A DNA stretch of 64,000 nt from Planctomycetota bacterium (lineage in GTDB: Bacteria > Planctomycetota > PLA2). The DNA lies in the NCBI GenBank assembly GCA_021776785.1, contig JAJFFF010000051.1, positions 1 to 64,000 of the forward strand, in the 5' to 3' direction. Position 1 is the stretch's first letter. Every line of letters begins with the position of its first letter. Shown piece by piece: positions 27,301 to 34,694 of the stretch. The notes under the pieces are model-generated. The model saw only the letters and a program-made list of their open reading frames with translations. It searched no databases and had not been told where the DNA came from. Both the position numbers and the translations under genes were made by a program.

Positions 27301-27970
27301 CCTGGCTCGTGAAACGGGCGACCGCCGGGGGGAAGCGCGCGCCGTCAGCAAGCTCGGTTCCGATCGCGCGCGCCTCGGCCGCTTCGAGGAGGCGCGCTCG
27401 CACTTGGAGCGATCGTTGGAGATCGCGGTCGAGGTGGGGAACCGCCGCCAGGAAGGCGAGGCCCTAAAGCGTCTCGCGCGCGTTGCCGAAGCCGAGGGCG
27501 ATGGCGACAAGGCGCAAAAGTTCGCGACCGACAGCCTCACCGTGCAGCGCGAGTTGGGCGCCCAACTCAACGTGGCCACGTCACTCGTGGTCTTAGCGCG
27601 GATCGAAGCCGCGCGCGGAAAGACGACGCACGCGGCGACGTTGCTCGATGAAGCTCTCGCCCTTGCAAGCGAGACCAAAACGCCCAACGTGGTGGTGTCC
27701 GCCGTCACGGAACGCGCACGTTTGCCCGGCGGAAGTATTGAAGCCGCCGAAGCCGCACTAAAAGAGCACAAGGGCCACGTAGACCACGAAATCGAAATGG
27801 AGTCCCGCTTCCGGCTATGGGAGTTAACAAGCGACGAAGGCCATCGCGACGAGGCCCACCGCCTACTCGACTTTTTACGCGAGCACGCACCGAAGCAAGA
27901 CCGCGAGACGATGGTCCGCGACGTCCCACTACACCGCGCGATCGTGGCAGCGTGCGACCGGACTTGCTGA
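24374..27970 (+). CDS. Ser/Thr protein kinase with AAA/STAND ATPase and TPR repeats
   Basis: 1198 aa from ATG 24374. The Hanks kinase domain covers residues ~13-275: glycine loop GSGGMGSVYRAE, VALKV lysine, catalytic HRDIKPEN (~144), metal loop VMDLGVAKL (DLG instead of DFG, ~163) and YAAPEHF (~192). An ATPase of the AAA_16/adenylate-cyclase-associated type follows: LHGRETELSTL then Walker A GEAGIGKTRL (~340) and LIWIVEDLNF as Walker B. Residues ~740-1150 are tandem TPRs with repeated LGRYEEALAQF, GRTDKAQACFERVLVLARE and GRIEEARAQYERTLNLSRE units. There is no transmembrane helix, so it is cytosolic. It probably integrates a TPR-bound signal into phosphorylation. It is a single gene with no partner sigma factor next to it. 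Confidence 0.93.
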   Translation: MPDDGLIGTQLGAYRIQGELGSGGMGSVYRAEAVEAGPGLASGDTVALKVMHPNLLELPGFFRRFMLEAELGKRVRHPKVVRTYDADAIVHDGQHYHFLVMEYVEGKSLRELLNELGRIPEALLREIALQTAAGLAAIHAEGIVHRDIKPENVLITDDHDVRVMDLGVAKLRDADLAITTPGWFAGSLTYAAPEHFSSDDVTTSADLYSLGAMLHELATCEHPFQQDDAAALIHAHLSHVPPRLADSGDTSDFFSELVACLLAKKPEERFESAAVLEDVVARGEQAPWWTDLATRVRKPDVHLPEIRVRKDTRLHGRETELSTLHAAWDRARAGDGNAVLIEGEAGIGKTRLVDAFLREIESSESHVLYGAYAPSGGMGAISDALLAKFGEGGFADAIAPYLTVTPLLVPAFAAVIRRESPPPGAEPLGGDAFAAVCVHLMRALAEEKPLIWIVEDLNFASEEGRDLALALVRAAEHQRALLLFTARPGVAIEEASRLPNYQRIIANRLGAREVFELLEEALQNDTLAEKLGGKIAKKSDGVPFFVFEMIRGLTEAEFIRREPDGRYVQTSAIEKIEVPSAVKDIIDGRLGGLTGEQRRILDVGSVIGMVFDPGLIVTVLESKRIQILQQLAEIERGWGLLHGEAGHTRFDQNQIQEVLYQELPPDLRAEYHTLVADAYAARLDGDAQHEDAVFLASHHLRGSRPRDGVTWLGRALDHLEKTIRYEEAIELATLALDVPRLLEGAARAGILLRKAERHRVRGEHGIVRPILDEALRWADESGKPALRARARIAMGTHLWQTTDLLAALEQHKKAEEHAIEADDEKLRWQATGNIAVVFRGLGRYEEALAQFQASLALARDRGDKKWEAKATFNVGLVSWNLGRTDKAQACFERVLVLARETGNRLDALQATGNLGIVMQNTGRIEEARAQYERTLNLSREVGDRRSETYATGNLASILSQAGRIEEATTHFEKTLALARETGDRRGEARAVSKLGSDRARLGRFEEARSHLERSLEIAVEVGNRRQEGEALKRLARVAEAEGDGDKAQKFATDSLTVQRELGAQLNVATSLVVLARIEAARGKTTHAATLLDEALALASETKTPNVVVSAVTERARLPGGSIEAAEAALKEHKGHVDHEIEMESRFRLWELTSDEGHRDEAHRLLDFLREHAPKQDRETMVRDVPLHRAIVAACDRTC

Positions 27971-28270
27971 CGGCGATTTTCGCCCGGTCGACGTGCGTAT
28001 ACGCATGGCGAAATGATGCGACGTCGCGGCCCTATGGAATCGCCGACAGCAAACCCCGACGCGGCTGTTGTTCGACTTCGGCTCGTCGCCGTCGCTGTAA
28101 GCCGCGTCGCCCGGCGCTGCGTGCCAGCAGTCCGTTGGGAAAGTCCTCGGGGGCTACGACCGCAGGGTTGTTGTTTCGGCGAATCCGAATATCTTCATCG
28201 CGCATCCTCGCCCTAGCTGTGGCCAAGGCTCCGGTGCGCTCCTCGCTCTCGCCTACCTGCTACCTTTTCA

Positions 28271-28304
28271 ACGGGCTGCCAGGTTGGTTAGCCCGTAGTT
28301 TTCT
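28271..28304 (+). terminator. Hairpin with T-rich tail
   Basis: ACGGGCT pairs with AGCCCGT across a 12-nt loop, followed by AGTTTTCT. It lies 300 nt after the kinase stop and may end readthrough or an unannotated RNA. Confidence 0.4.
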
Positions 28305-28307
28305 GTG

Positions 28308-28338
28308 TTGCAAGACGCGATCATAGATCGAATACAAT
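28308..28338 (+). promoter_or_regulatory. Possible sigma-70-like promoter of the eIF-2B-like gene
   Basis: TTGCAA and TACAAT separated by 19 nt lie in a locally AT-rich stretch 117 nt before the start codon. Spacing is slightly long and the assignment is tentative. Confidence 0.3.
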
Positions 28339-28454
28339 AGAAAGCGGCGCTCCAGTCGCTCCACCTGATTTGGTCACTGCGAACATTGTGATTGGATCGG
28401 CTACTCTTTGGGGGCTCGTCGAGGGCGCGATTGGATTCTTCGGCAGGGTATGCA

Positions 28455-30533
28455 ATGACAGAACAGACGGAACTCCGTGGGCGCCTTTCCGCAATCTTGC
28501 ACACGGCGAGAGAATTTCTACTGCGTGGCGCACCCGTAGACAAACTCGAAGGAGAGTCTCTACGCGCGCTCTTGTCAGTGGATGACAAGACCGCGCTCCA
28601 TGCCTGCGTCGAAGAACGGCAGCGCTGGCGGGCGGCCCGCCTAGATGCGGGAAGAGTACTTACGGCGCTATTTGGCTGGGCTTCTTTGGTGCTCGCGCTC
28701 TGGTCACCCTGGCTTCCGTGGTTGCTCGATTCGTCCGGCAAGGTCTGGTATCGCGTGATGGCGTTCTTGGCTGCGTGCACCGCAACCTACATGTTCATGC
28801 GGTGGCGAAAGAAGTGCGAGAGCGCGCTTTCTTTGCGCTTGCTCGACGCTAGAGCCTATGCGGAAGTCTCCATAGGCAACCAACATCCGGAAGTGATTCT
28901 GCTCACAATCGCGCGTCATATTCGAGCTGTCTGCGATCAGTTTCTCCATTGCGACGTGCCCCAAGCGCTTTGGGAGTTGGCCGACCAGACCCGACAAGAC
29001 AGAGAAGACCGCGCGGCGGGAGGCGTCGTGCGATCGGTGTTGGACGATGAGGTTCCCGCCAACGAGCTGAAGATCCGTCTTTCGCGTCACGCGGGTGCGG
29101 TCCGGAGCGCGGCCTCTGCCTTGGACGCTGTGCTAGACAGCCAAATGTTGCAGCTCGAATGCTTGCAATCCATGGTTGAACTCGGGGCGGAAGAGCTGGA
29201 CCTCTCCGTTCGGTCTCTCTCTGACTATGTGTTCCAGTTCAGGCCCGACATGTACGAACGGCGCGCACGCAAGTTTGCGAGAAATTGGATCGAATTGCTT
29301 GAGTTCGCCTCTCTCAAAGGAGTGATTACGCCGCAGGCGCGATCACGAATGATAGGCCTGCTCATTCAGAACCGGCGAATCCGCAAAAAGATGGAGCGTG
29401 GTCGGGAGTACCAAGTCCAACTCGAAGATCATAGCCTTACGCTCCGAGACGTATTGGCGTACAGCACGACTAACTCGACCACGGCGGCCGTTCGTCACTA
29501 TGCCGAGGTTGTATCCAAAGAAACCGCGCGTTGTTTCAAGAAACTTGCCGATCCGGGAATAGAAGGCGCAACGGACCTGCGACGTGCCTTGACGTTTCAG
29601 TTCTACAAACAGCGTGCGCATGCCGGGTACCAGGTTCACGCGCTCTGTGAAAACATGTTCGATCGCTCTTTGAGCGGAAACCTGCGGCGTTTCGGAGAAA
29701 AAGAAAGCGCCGAGAAGATGCTGCGCGCGCTCAAGCTCATCGGCAAAGTGAGTGCCGAGCAACGCTACCCCGACGGCCGAGAACTGTCGGAAGTGTTAGA
29801 TGAGCTGAGGCCGCTTCAGTACCTTCGGAAGGAGGTAATGAACATTTTGGATATCGGTAGGTGGCAAGTCGTCAAGCGATTCGAAGAGCTTGTTCGTCAC
29901 TGGTTTGTGCAATCCAAAAACAGGCTGTCCGGCGTCATCGTTGTTCATGGATACAGCAAGACCATCCGGGACGCGCTTCGTATTGGGGTTCGTCCAATTC
30001 TAGCTAGCCAGCAATCACCGGAGCTCCGCATTGTCGTGCTTCAAGGATCGGCCAACGACGAGTCGGGCGCGCACGACATGGTGTACGAACTCAAGCAAGA
30101 TCTGCCCAACAACAGCAAACCGATTTTGGTGCATAACCATGAGTTTATCGAAGGCCTACTAGACTCGACGACCCGCGTCCTTGTGGTGGTCGGAGCCGAG
30201 TGCTTTGACGAAGAGCGGCGCGTGCTGCATCCGCGCGCGGGACAGGGTGCGTTGAAGTGGCTCGCACGCGCCTCGCAGACCAAGGCGTTCCCCTATCTAG
30301 TCGTTGCGGTTGCCGAAGGCTACAAGTTCCGACCCGATCTGTCGCTAGATGCGTCGGCGTTTCGCGATCACCTGGACCAAGTGCAGCTTCTTCCCGCAGG
30401 CGCGGTCGACCTTGTTTTAGGGGACGACCTGGTCGTGGATAGGAAGGGCGGGAAAACACTGGGTTGGATTCCCGCGCGCTGGAAGAGCGTGTGCAAGCAC
30501 TGCAGCCAGCGCGGGCAAGGCGAAAGTCCGTGA
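28455..30533 (+). CDS. Membrane protein with C-terminal eIF-2B-like domain
   Basis: 692 aa from ATG 28455 (AGGG about 9 nt upstream). Two hydrophobic segments lie at about residues 70-90 and 100-118 (ALFGWASLVLALWSPWLPWL and VMAFLAACTATYMFM). A long helical middle follows. From ~494 there is a Rossmann-like region resembling the eIF-2B alpha/beta/delta family: VIVVHGYSKTIRDALRIG (compare the family's HGYS motif), LRIVVLQGSANDESG, a Asn-His-Glu loop, RVLVVVGAECFDEERRVLHPRAGQGALKWLA and FPYLVVAVAEGYKF. Bacterial members are normally methylthioribose-1-phosphate or ribose-1,5-bisphosphate isomerases; their catalytic Cys and Asp are not evident here. So a phospho-sugar or nucleotide-binding regulatory role is possible (inference). 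Fusion to a membrane-anchored N-terminus is unusual. Confidence 0.7.
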   Translation: MTEQTELRGRLSAILHTAREFLLRGAPVDKLEGESLRALLSVDDKTALHACVEERQRWRAARLDAGRVLTALFGWASLVLALWSPWLPWLLDSSGKVWYRVMAFLAACTATYMFMRWRKKCESALSLRLLDARAYAEVSIGNQHPEVILLTIARHIRAVCDQFLHCDVPQALWELADQTRQDREDRAAGGVVRSVLDDEVPANELKIRLSRHAGAVRSAASALDAVLDSQMLQLECLQSMVELGAEELDLSVRSLSDYVFQFRPDMYERRARKFARNWIELLEFASLKGVITPQARSRMIGLLIQNRRIRKKMERGREYQVQLEDHSLTLRDVLAYSTTNSTTAAVRHYAEVVSKETARCFKKLADPGIEGATDLRRALTFQFYKQRAHAGYQVHALCENMFDRSLSGNLRRFGEKESAEKMLRALKLIGKVSAEQRYPDGRELSEVLDELRPLQYLRKEVMNILDIGRWQVVKRFEELVRHWFVQSKNRLSGVIVVHGYSKTIRDALRIGVRPILASQQSPELRIVVLQGSANDESGAHDMVYELKQDLPNNSKPILVHNHEFIEGLLDSTTRVLVVVGAECFDEERRVLHPRAGQGALKWLARASQTKAFPYLVVAVAEGYKFRPDLSLDASAFRDHLDQVQLLPAGAVDLVLGDDLVVDRKGGKTLGWIPARWKSVCKHCSQRGQGESP

Positions 30534-30728
30534 TGAGTTAGGACAAGGGACATACCAGTGCGTGACCCGCTTTCCGCTGTCGTTCAAGCCTTGGGCTGGG
30601 TGCGGTACATCCAATAGGCGTCTAACCGTGTCCGCGGCGAGGCGCGCGCGGCGCCCGCTCCCGACCGATGTCGGTCGTTCGTCGCCGAACTATCGCCCTG
30701 GCAGCGACCTTGTTAACTTGGGTGCACC

Positions 30729-31097
30729 ATGTCAGCAAAATTAACGATCAGTCTCTCGCCCGAAATCTTGGCGGCCCTGTCCGATGGCGACGTCGCGATC
30801 AACATCACGACCACCGCCCCCGAGCCGAAACACGCGCATGCCGCGGCGCCCGGTAAGTCCCAGCGCGCGGCCAAGAGCGGTGCGACCGGGAAGCGAGCGG
30901 GCAAGGTCCGCAGCGGCAGTCACGCCGATCGCCTCCTGCAATGGGCGGCCAAACAAAAAGGCGTGTTCGCAGCACCCGCCGCATCGAAAGGGATCGGAGT
31001 CGACCGCGTCCAAACGTCGATGCTCCTCAGCCGCCTCGCCAACGGCGCGTACCCCGTCCAGCGCGAGGCGCGCGGTCAGTACCGGTACACGGGTTAG
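30729..31097 (+). CDS. Small protein with possible C-terminal winged helix
   Basis: 122 aa from ATG 30729. Residues ~1-30 are a short beta/alpha start (AKLTISLSPEILAALSDGDV). Residues ~35-65 are a basic Ala/Lys/Arg-rich linker. The last ~55 residues (ADRLLQWAAKQKGVF ... RVQTSMLLSRLANGAYPVQRE ... YRYTG) have the helix-helix-wing look of a small winged-helix DNA-binding domain. The basic linker supports nucleic-acid binding. No family is recognised and there is no operon partner. Confidence 0.6.
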   Translation: MSAKLTISLSPEILAALSDGDVAINITTTAPEPKHAHAAAPGKSQRAAKSGATGKRAGKVRSGSHADRLLQWAAKQKGVFAAPAASKGIGVDRVQTSMLLSRLANGAYPVQREARGQYRYTG

Positions 31098-31167
31098 GGT
31101 GTGCGCGGGGTCTAGCGGAGTCGCTGGGAGCCACGTTGGATAAACAGATCTCTCGGACCCCGACGCA

Positions 31168-31521
31168 GTGAAGGTCACGTTCGTCCTCGGATCAATCTTG
31201 GCCGCAGCGTTTGCGGGTTGTCACGGAACCCGGCAAAGCAACGCGTCGCGATTCCCAGCCGTCATCTGGTGCGTCGTGGAGGAGGGCGAGTGGGACGCGT
31301 TCGAGAGCGTGGGCGGGAAGCCCTTGGTCGTGTTCTACGTGCGAGGCTACGAATCCGATTCGGGGCGACTCACGATCGGCGAGCTGGCGCCGGCCCAACC
31401 GACAAAAGCGGGGATGCTCGCCGAGAGGCAGCTCAAGAACGAGACGGACTACAAGCGATCCGGCGAGACGCGCCGCGCGGACGGCGTGACGTGGCACGAG
31501 TTCGTACGACTCGCGGATTGA
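31168..31521 (+). CDS. Small lipoprotein
   Basis: 117 aa from GTG 31168. It has a signal peptide with a lipobox ending AAAFAGC (Cys about residue 18). The mature region is a small mixed domain (FPAVIWCVVEEGEWDAFESV, PLVVFYVRGYE) with no recognised family. It probably locates to the envelope. Confidence 0.6.
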   Translation: MKVTFVLGSILAAAFAGCHGTRQSNASRFPAVIWCVVEEGEWDAFESVGGKPLVVFYVRGYESDSGRLTIGELAPAQPTKAGMLAERQLKNETDYKRSGETRRADGVTWHEFVRLAD

Positions 31522-31761
31522 GAGCGGAAACTCTATGGCAGGTGCTGCGGTGTGTGGCGCTGGTCGCGATGGGGGACGCCCTGTCGGCTCGCGCGGCAGT
31601 CCCGCTCGTCCGCCGACTCGATTCTAACTGCATGCGAATAAAGGTCTTAAGGTCATGCACAAATCAGCAGAGTCCTCCGGATGAGGGGGGGCAGACCGGC
31701 TTAAGGTTAAATATTCTCACGTCCGACTCTTCAGTTTCGCTCTCCAACGGTCCGAAAAATA

Positions 31762-31770
31762 TGGTATAGT
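31762..31770 (+). promoter_or_regulatory. Extended -10 promoter element of the abiE pair
   Basis: TGGTATAGT matches TGnTATAAT with one mismatch. It ends 8 nt before ATG 31778, so transcription would begin at or next to the start codon. There is no Shine-Dalgarno sequence, consistent with a leaderless mRNA. The region around it is unusually AT-rich for this window. Confidence 0.45.
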
Positions 31771-31777
31771 TTCTGAC

Positions 31778-32410
31778 ATGAAGTCCGTGCAGGCCGCCGT
31801 CCTTTCTCGAGTCCGCAAGCAGCGTCCGGGGGCGATCTTTGTGCCGGCCGATTTCTTGGATCTTGGGAGCCGCGCGGCGGTGGATCAAGCGCTGTCGCGA
31901 CTCGTTCGCGCCAACGTGATTCGGCGGCTGTCGCGAGGTGTTTATGACCGGCCCAAGCGGCACCCGCGCCTCGGCGCGCTGTCGCCCTCGCTCCCGAAGG
32001 TGGCGGCCGCGATGGCGCGTTCGACCGGCAGCCGGATTCAGGTGCACGGTGCGCGGGCGGCGAACCAGCTCGGTCTGTCGGCGCAGGTTCCGGCGCAGTT
32101 GGTGTACTTGACCGACGGTGCGACACGAACGGTTCGGGTGGGTAGGCGCGCCATCGGCTTTCGACATGCTTCGCCGCGAGCGCTCGTTGGTGCGGGAACA
32201 ACGGCGGGGCTTGTACTTCAGGCGCTTCGTCACCTTGGACCCGATGGCATCTCGAGCGATGTCGTTGCAACGTTGCGCAGCAAACTCCGCGATCGAGACC
32301 GCGCCGCGCTCAAGAAGTATGTGCGTCATGCCCCGGCGTGGATGCGTCCAGCGCTGAAAGCCATCGCGCAAGAAGAACAAGATGCCGCGCTGACCGTGAC
32401 GAACGCATGA
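31778..32410 (+). CDS. AbiEi-type antitoxin (DUF6088-like)
   Basis: 210 aa from ATG 31778. The N-terminal winged helix (QAAVLSRVRKQRPGAIFVPADFLDLGSRAAVDQALSRL, shown here only in outline, then RRLSRGVYDRPKRHPRLG) is typical of DUF6088/AbiEi antitoxins, which bind DNA and autorepress. The C-terminal part (HGARAANQLGLSAQVPAQLVYLTDG) is the AbiEi_3-like domain. It overlaps the toxin gene by ATGA. In type IV AbiE systems the antitoxin does not contact the toxin and counteracts its effect. Confidence 0.88.
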   Translation: MKSVQAAVLSRVRKQRPGAIFVPADFLDLGSRAAVDQALSRLVRANVIRRLSRGVYDRPKRHPRLGALSPSLPKVAAAMARSTGSRIQVHGARAANQLGLSAQVPAQLVYLTDGATRTVRVGRRAIGFRHASPRALVGAGTTAGLVLQALRHLGPDGISSDVVATLRSKLRDRDRAALKKYVRHAPAWMRPALKAIAQEEQDAALTVTNA

Positions 32411-33447
32411 ACGGCGTTGCGATCTCGTCAGCCGAAGACCGCGCTGCGCTTTTCGGTGAGACAGCCGCAAGGATGGGGCTCGCGTCTGCAGTCATTGTGG
32501 AGAAGGACTTTTGGGTGTGCTTCACGTTGCACCACTTGTTTTCGCTCGAGTTCCCACAACGCATTCTCTTCAAGGGCGGCACCTCGCTATCGAAGGCGTT
32601 CGGGTTGATCGATCGCTTCTCGGAAGACATCGACCTTGCGTTTGATCGCGCCGACCTTGGATTCAGCGGAGAGAACGATCCTCTCAACGCCACGGGAAAG
32701 GCGCGCAAGCGCAAGATTGCAGGTCTTGCGTCGGCGTGCGCGGACGTCGTTCGAACTTCGCTTCGACCCAGACTTCGCGAATCCTTTGCCTGTGTGCTGG
32801 GGACAGATGGGTGGGCACTTGAGCCGGTGGATGGGCACGGAGGCCTGGCCGATCTACACTTCGAGTACCCGCGCGGGCTCCCCACGGTCGAGTATGGCAA
32901 CCTTAGCTACATCCGACCGATGGTCCGTCTAGAGATTGGGGCTCGCTCGGATCACGATCCGGTTGAGCAGGCGATCATCGCAAGCTACGCGGCGCAACAC
33001 TTCCCCCAAATGTTTCGCCAAGCCGAAACGGAAGTCCGTGTGCTTTCGCCGGAGCGAACCTTTTGGGAGAAGGTCACGATCTTTCACGCAGAGTCCCATC
33101 GACCGCCTCCGTACGAAAGCGCCACCGTCAACGCATGGAGGCAGATGTCGCGCCATGCCTCCGACATCGTGATGATGGCGCGCAAGGGGATTGCCGATCG
33201 AGCGCTCCATCGGCTCGACCTCCTACAGCAGGTAGTGCGCCACAAGATGGCGTTTTTCTCAAGCGGTTGGGCGAACTACACCGAAGCGGCACCCGGCACT
33301 CTTCGATTAGCGCCGGCGGGCGAGCTGCGCAACGCGCTTCGAGAAGACTACCGCGAGATGCGATCAATGTTCCCAAGCGAGCCGCCGAGCTTCGACGACC
33401 TGATGACGGAACTGAAACGGCTTGAGGATCGGATCAACGGCGCGTAG
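32407..33447 (+). CDS. AbiEii/AbiGii-family nucleotidyltransferase toxin
   Basis: 346 aa; ATG 32407 overlaps the antitoxin stop. The DUF1814 signature is complete: VEKDFWVCFTLHHLF, then ILFKGGTSLSKAFGLIDRFSEDIDLAF, which holds the G-[GT]-[TS]-S motif (~residue 57) and D-x-D metal site (~74-76), followed by VLSPERTFWEKVTIFH and RHASDIVMMA. Family members transfer nucleotides to target RNA (tRNA acceptor stems in characterised cases) and cause growth arrest, giving abortive phage defence. Together with the gene at 31778 it forms an AbiE toxin-antitoxin unit at the left part of the accessory island. Confidence 0.92.
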   Translation: MNGVAISSAEDRAALFGETAARMGLASAVIVEKDFWVCFTLHHLFSLEFPQRILFKGGTSLSKAFGLIDRFSEDIDLAFDRADLGFSGENDPLNATGKARKRKIAGLASACADVVRTSLRPRLRESFACVLGTDGWALEPVDGHGGLADLHFEYPRGLPTVEYGNLSYIRPMVRLEIGARSDHDPVEQAIIASYAAQHFPQMFRQAETEVRVLSPERTFWEKVTIFHAESHRPPPYESATVNAWRQMSRHASDIVMMARKGIADRALHRLDLLQQVVRHKMAFFSSGWANYTEAAPGTLRLAPAGELRNALREDYREMRSMFPSEPPSFDDLMTELKRLEDRINGA

Positions 33448-33630
33448 GCGCGCGAAATTTCGCGGAGCGTTAACGGCGCGTACTCCATCAAGCGCGCAGG
33501 CCAGTACCTGGTAGACGGGCCCACGTTTGCGCGATCGAACAAGGCGACCGCGCGCAAGCGCAAGCAACCGCGCCCGCCGCGACGTGTTGTAAGCCGTGGA
33601 CCATAATCAGCTTACGGCTCAGCCCTTGAG

Positions 33631-33677
33631 TGTACGGAAGTATGCCGTACACAATGTCCGGCGAAACGCCGTACATT
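33631..33677 (+). promoter_or_regulatory. Double palindromic operator of the DUF1778-GNAT pair
   Basis: Palindrome 1 at 33631-33651: TGTACGG, 7-nt spacer, CCGTACA (perfect). Palindrome 2 at 33653-33677: 11-bp arms AATGTCCGGCG and CGCCGTACATT around AAA, with one mismatch. Both share the half-site TGTACGGC and end 9 nt before the antitoxin ATG, the position expected for autoregulation by a ribbon-helix-helix antitoxin. Confidence 0.8.
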
Positions 33678-33685
33678 GGATTGCC

Positions 33686-33952
33686 ATGGCTACCAAGACC
33701 GAACGCATCGAAGTCCGCCTTTCTGCGGCGCACAAGGCTTTGCTTGAGGACGCTGCAGCGTTGCGCGGGCAGTCTCTTTCGGCGTTTGTTGTTTCCGAGG
33801 CCTTGGAGCAGGCGCGGCGGCTCCGTCTCACGGTGTTGACGCGACGGGATTGGGAGATCGTTCTCGCGGTCTTGGATGGTGACGACGAGCCGGCGCCCGC
33901 GCTTGTGGAGGCGGCGCAAAAGCACGGCCGCTCACGAGGCGACGGCAACTGA
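33686..33952 (+). CDS. DUF1778 (TacA-like) ribbon-helix-helix antitoxin
   Basis: 88 aa from ATG 33686. TERIEVRLSAAHKALLEDAAALRGQSLSAFVVSEALEQA is the DUF1778 ribbon-helix-helix, described here by its key strand (ERIEVRLS) and helix (SLSAFVVSEAL). The C-terminal tail RRDWEIVLAVLDGDDEPAPAL is the toxin-neutralising segment seen in TacA antitoxins. It lies 8 nt before the GNAT toxin and right after a double palindrome. Confidence 0.9.
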   Translation: MATKTERIEVRLSAAHKALLEDAAALRGQSLSAFVVSEALEQARRLRLTVLTRRDWEIVLAVLDGDDEPAPALVEAAQKHGRSRGDGN

Positions 33953-33960
33953 GCCGGGAC

Positions 33961-34455
33961 GTGGAAATCTTCCGCCTCGGGGCGCGCCACGTGCGCGAGC
34001 ATTTCGATTGCGGCGTCCCGGCCCTCGACGAGTTCTTGCGTCGATACGCGCGCCAAAACGATCAGCGCGAACTCTCGCGCACCTATGTCGCGACGCGCCC
34101 CGATGACCACGCGGTACTCGGATACGTGACGATTCGAGCGGGGGAGGTTGCTTGCGCGGATCTGCCCGAGGAAGAACGCAAACGCTTACCGCGCTATCCG
34201 ATACCCGTGTTGCACATCGCGCGACTCGCGGTTGACAAACAGGCGCGTGGCGCCGGACTCGGAGAGCAACTGCTGGTGTACGCGTTGCAAAAGGCGCTGG
34301 ACGCCGCCGAGAAGATCGAACTGTGGGGCGTCGAGGTGATCGCAAAAGACGAGTCCGCGCGGAGCTTCTACATGCGGTACGGATTCAAGGCGCTTTTTGA
34401 TGATGAGCTGCATCTTTATGTTTCGATGAAGACGGTTCGCCGGGCGTTTGGTTGA
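33961..34455 (+). CDS. GNAT acetyltransferase toxin (TacT-like)
   Basis: 164 aa from GTG 33961. It has CGVPALDEFLRRYARQNDQRELSRTYVA at the N-terminus, the acetyl-CoA pyrophosphate loop QARGAGLGEQL (about residues 95-105) and the catalytic-type Tyr in FYMRYGF (~140). TacT-type toxins acetylate the amino group of aminoacyl-tRNAs and stop translation. Paired with the DUF1778 gene just upstream, it forms a type II toxin-antitoxin module. Confidence 0.92.
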   Translation: MEIFRLGARHVREHFDCGVPALDEFLRRYARQNDQRELSRTYVATRPDDHAVLGYVTIRAGEVACADLPEEERKRLPRYPIPVLHIARLAVDKQARGAGLGEQLLVYALQKALDAAEKIELWGVEVIAKDESARSFYMRYGFKALFDDELHLYVSMKTVRRAFG

Positions 34456-34683
34456 AACCGGCATGTTCATCGAACGCGGAGCTCTTTTCTAACGCCCTCG
34501 GTCGTCTCTAAGTCGCTCTGTGCTACCGTGATTGAAACAACTTGCCCTGTCGGGCCAAGAGAACGAGCGCTGGCGCGCATCAGAGTCATGGACATGACCT
34601 CTGGTGCCGGATCATCTGATTCGCTTTATCTCGGACGTCTCGATGGGGAGGCCGCAACGCTCTGCGGTAAGCCGACTCCGTCC

Positions 34684-34692
34684 AAGGAGGTG
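34684..34692 (+). promoter_or_regulatory. Strong ribosome binding site of the biosynthetic operon
   Basis: AAGGAGGTG, a near-perfect anti-16S match, ends 2 nt before ATG 34695; its core GGAGG is 4 nt away. It fixes the start of the first operon gene. Confidence 0.8.
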
Positions 34693-34694
34693 TC

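Larger units (their letters stand above)
27971..28454. other. Long intergenic region before the eIF-2B-like gene
   Basis: 484 bases. The first ~290 carry no convincing gene on either strand. A hairpin plus T-rich tract lies at 28271-28304 and a promoter-like pair at 28308-28338. A small transcript ending at the hairpin is conceivable but not demonstrated. Confidence 0.4.

Noticed and set aside
25742-27403. 553-codon open frame on the minus strand
   Set aside because: Antisense shadow of the kinase-AAA-TPR gene; high GC at codon position 3 of the real gene keeps the opposite frame open.
26850-27480. Tandem similar DNA segments of about 120 bp, considered as a repeat array
   Set aside because: They encode successive TPR units of the kinase protein, so they are protein repeats rather than a DNA element.
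34528-34694. Possible small gene or riboswitch upstream of the glycosyltransferase operon
   Set aside because: The open frame overlaps the operon start and has no domain. The leader can fold locally (CCGCA/TGCGG), but I could not match it to FMN or any other riboswitch consensus.
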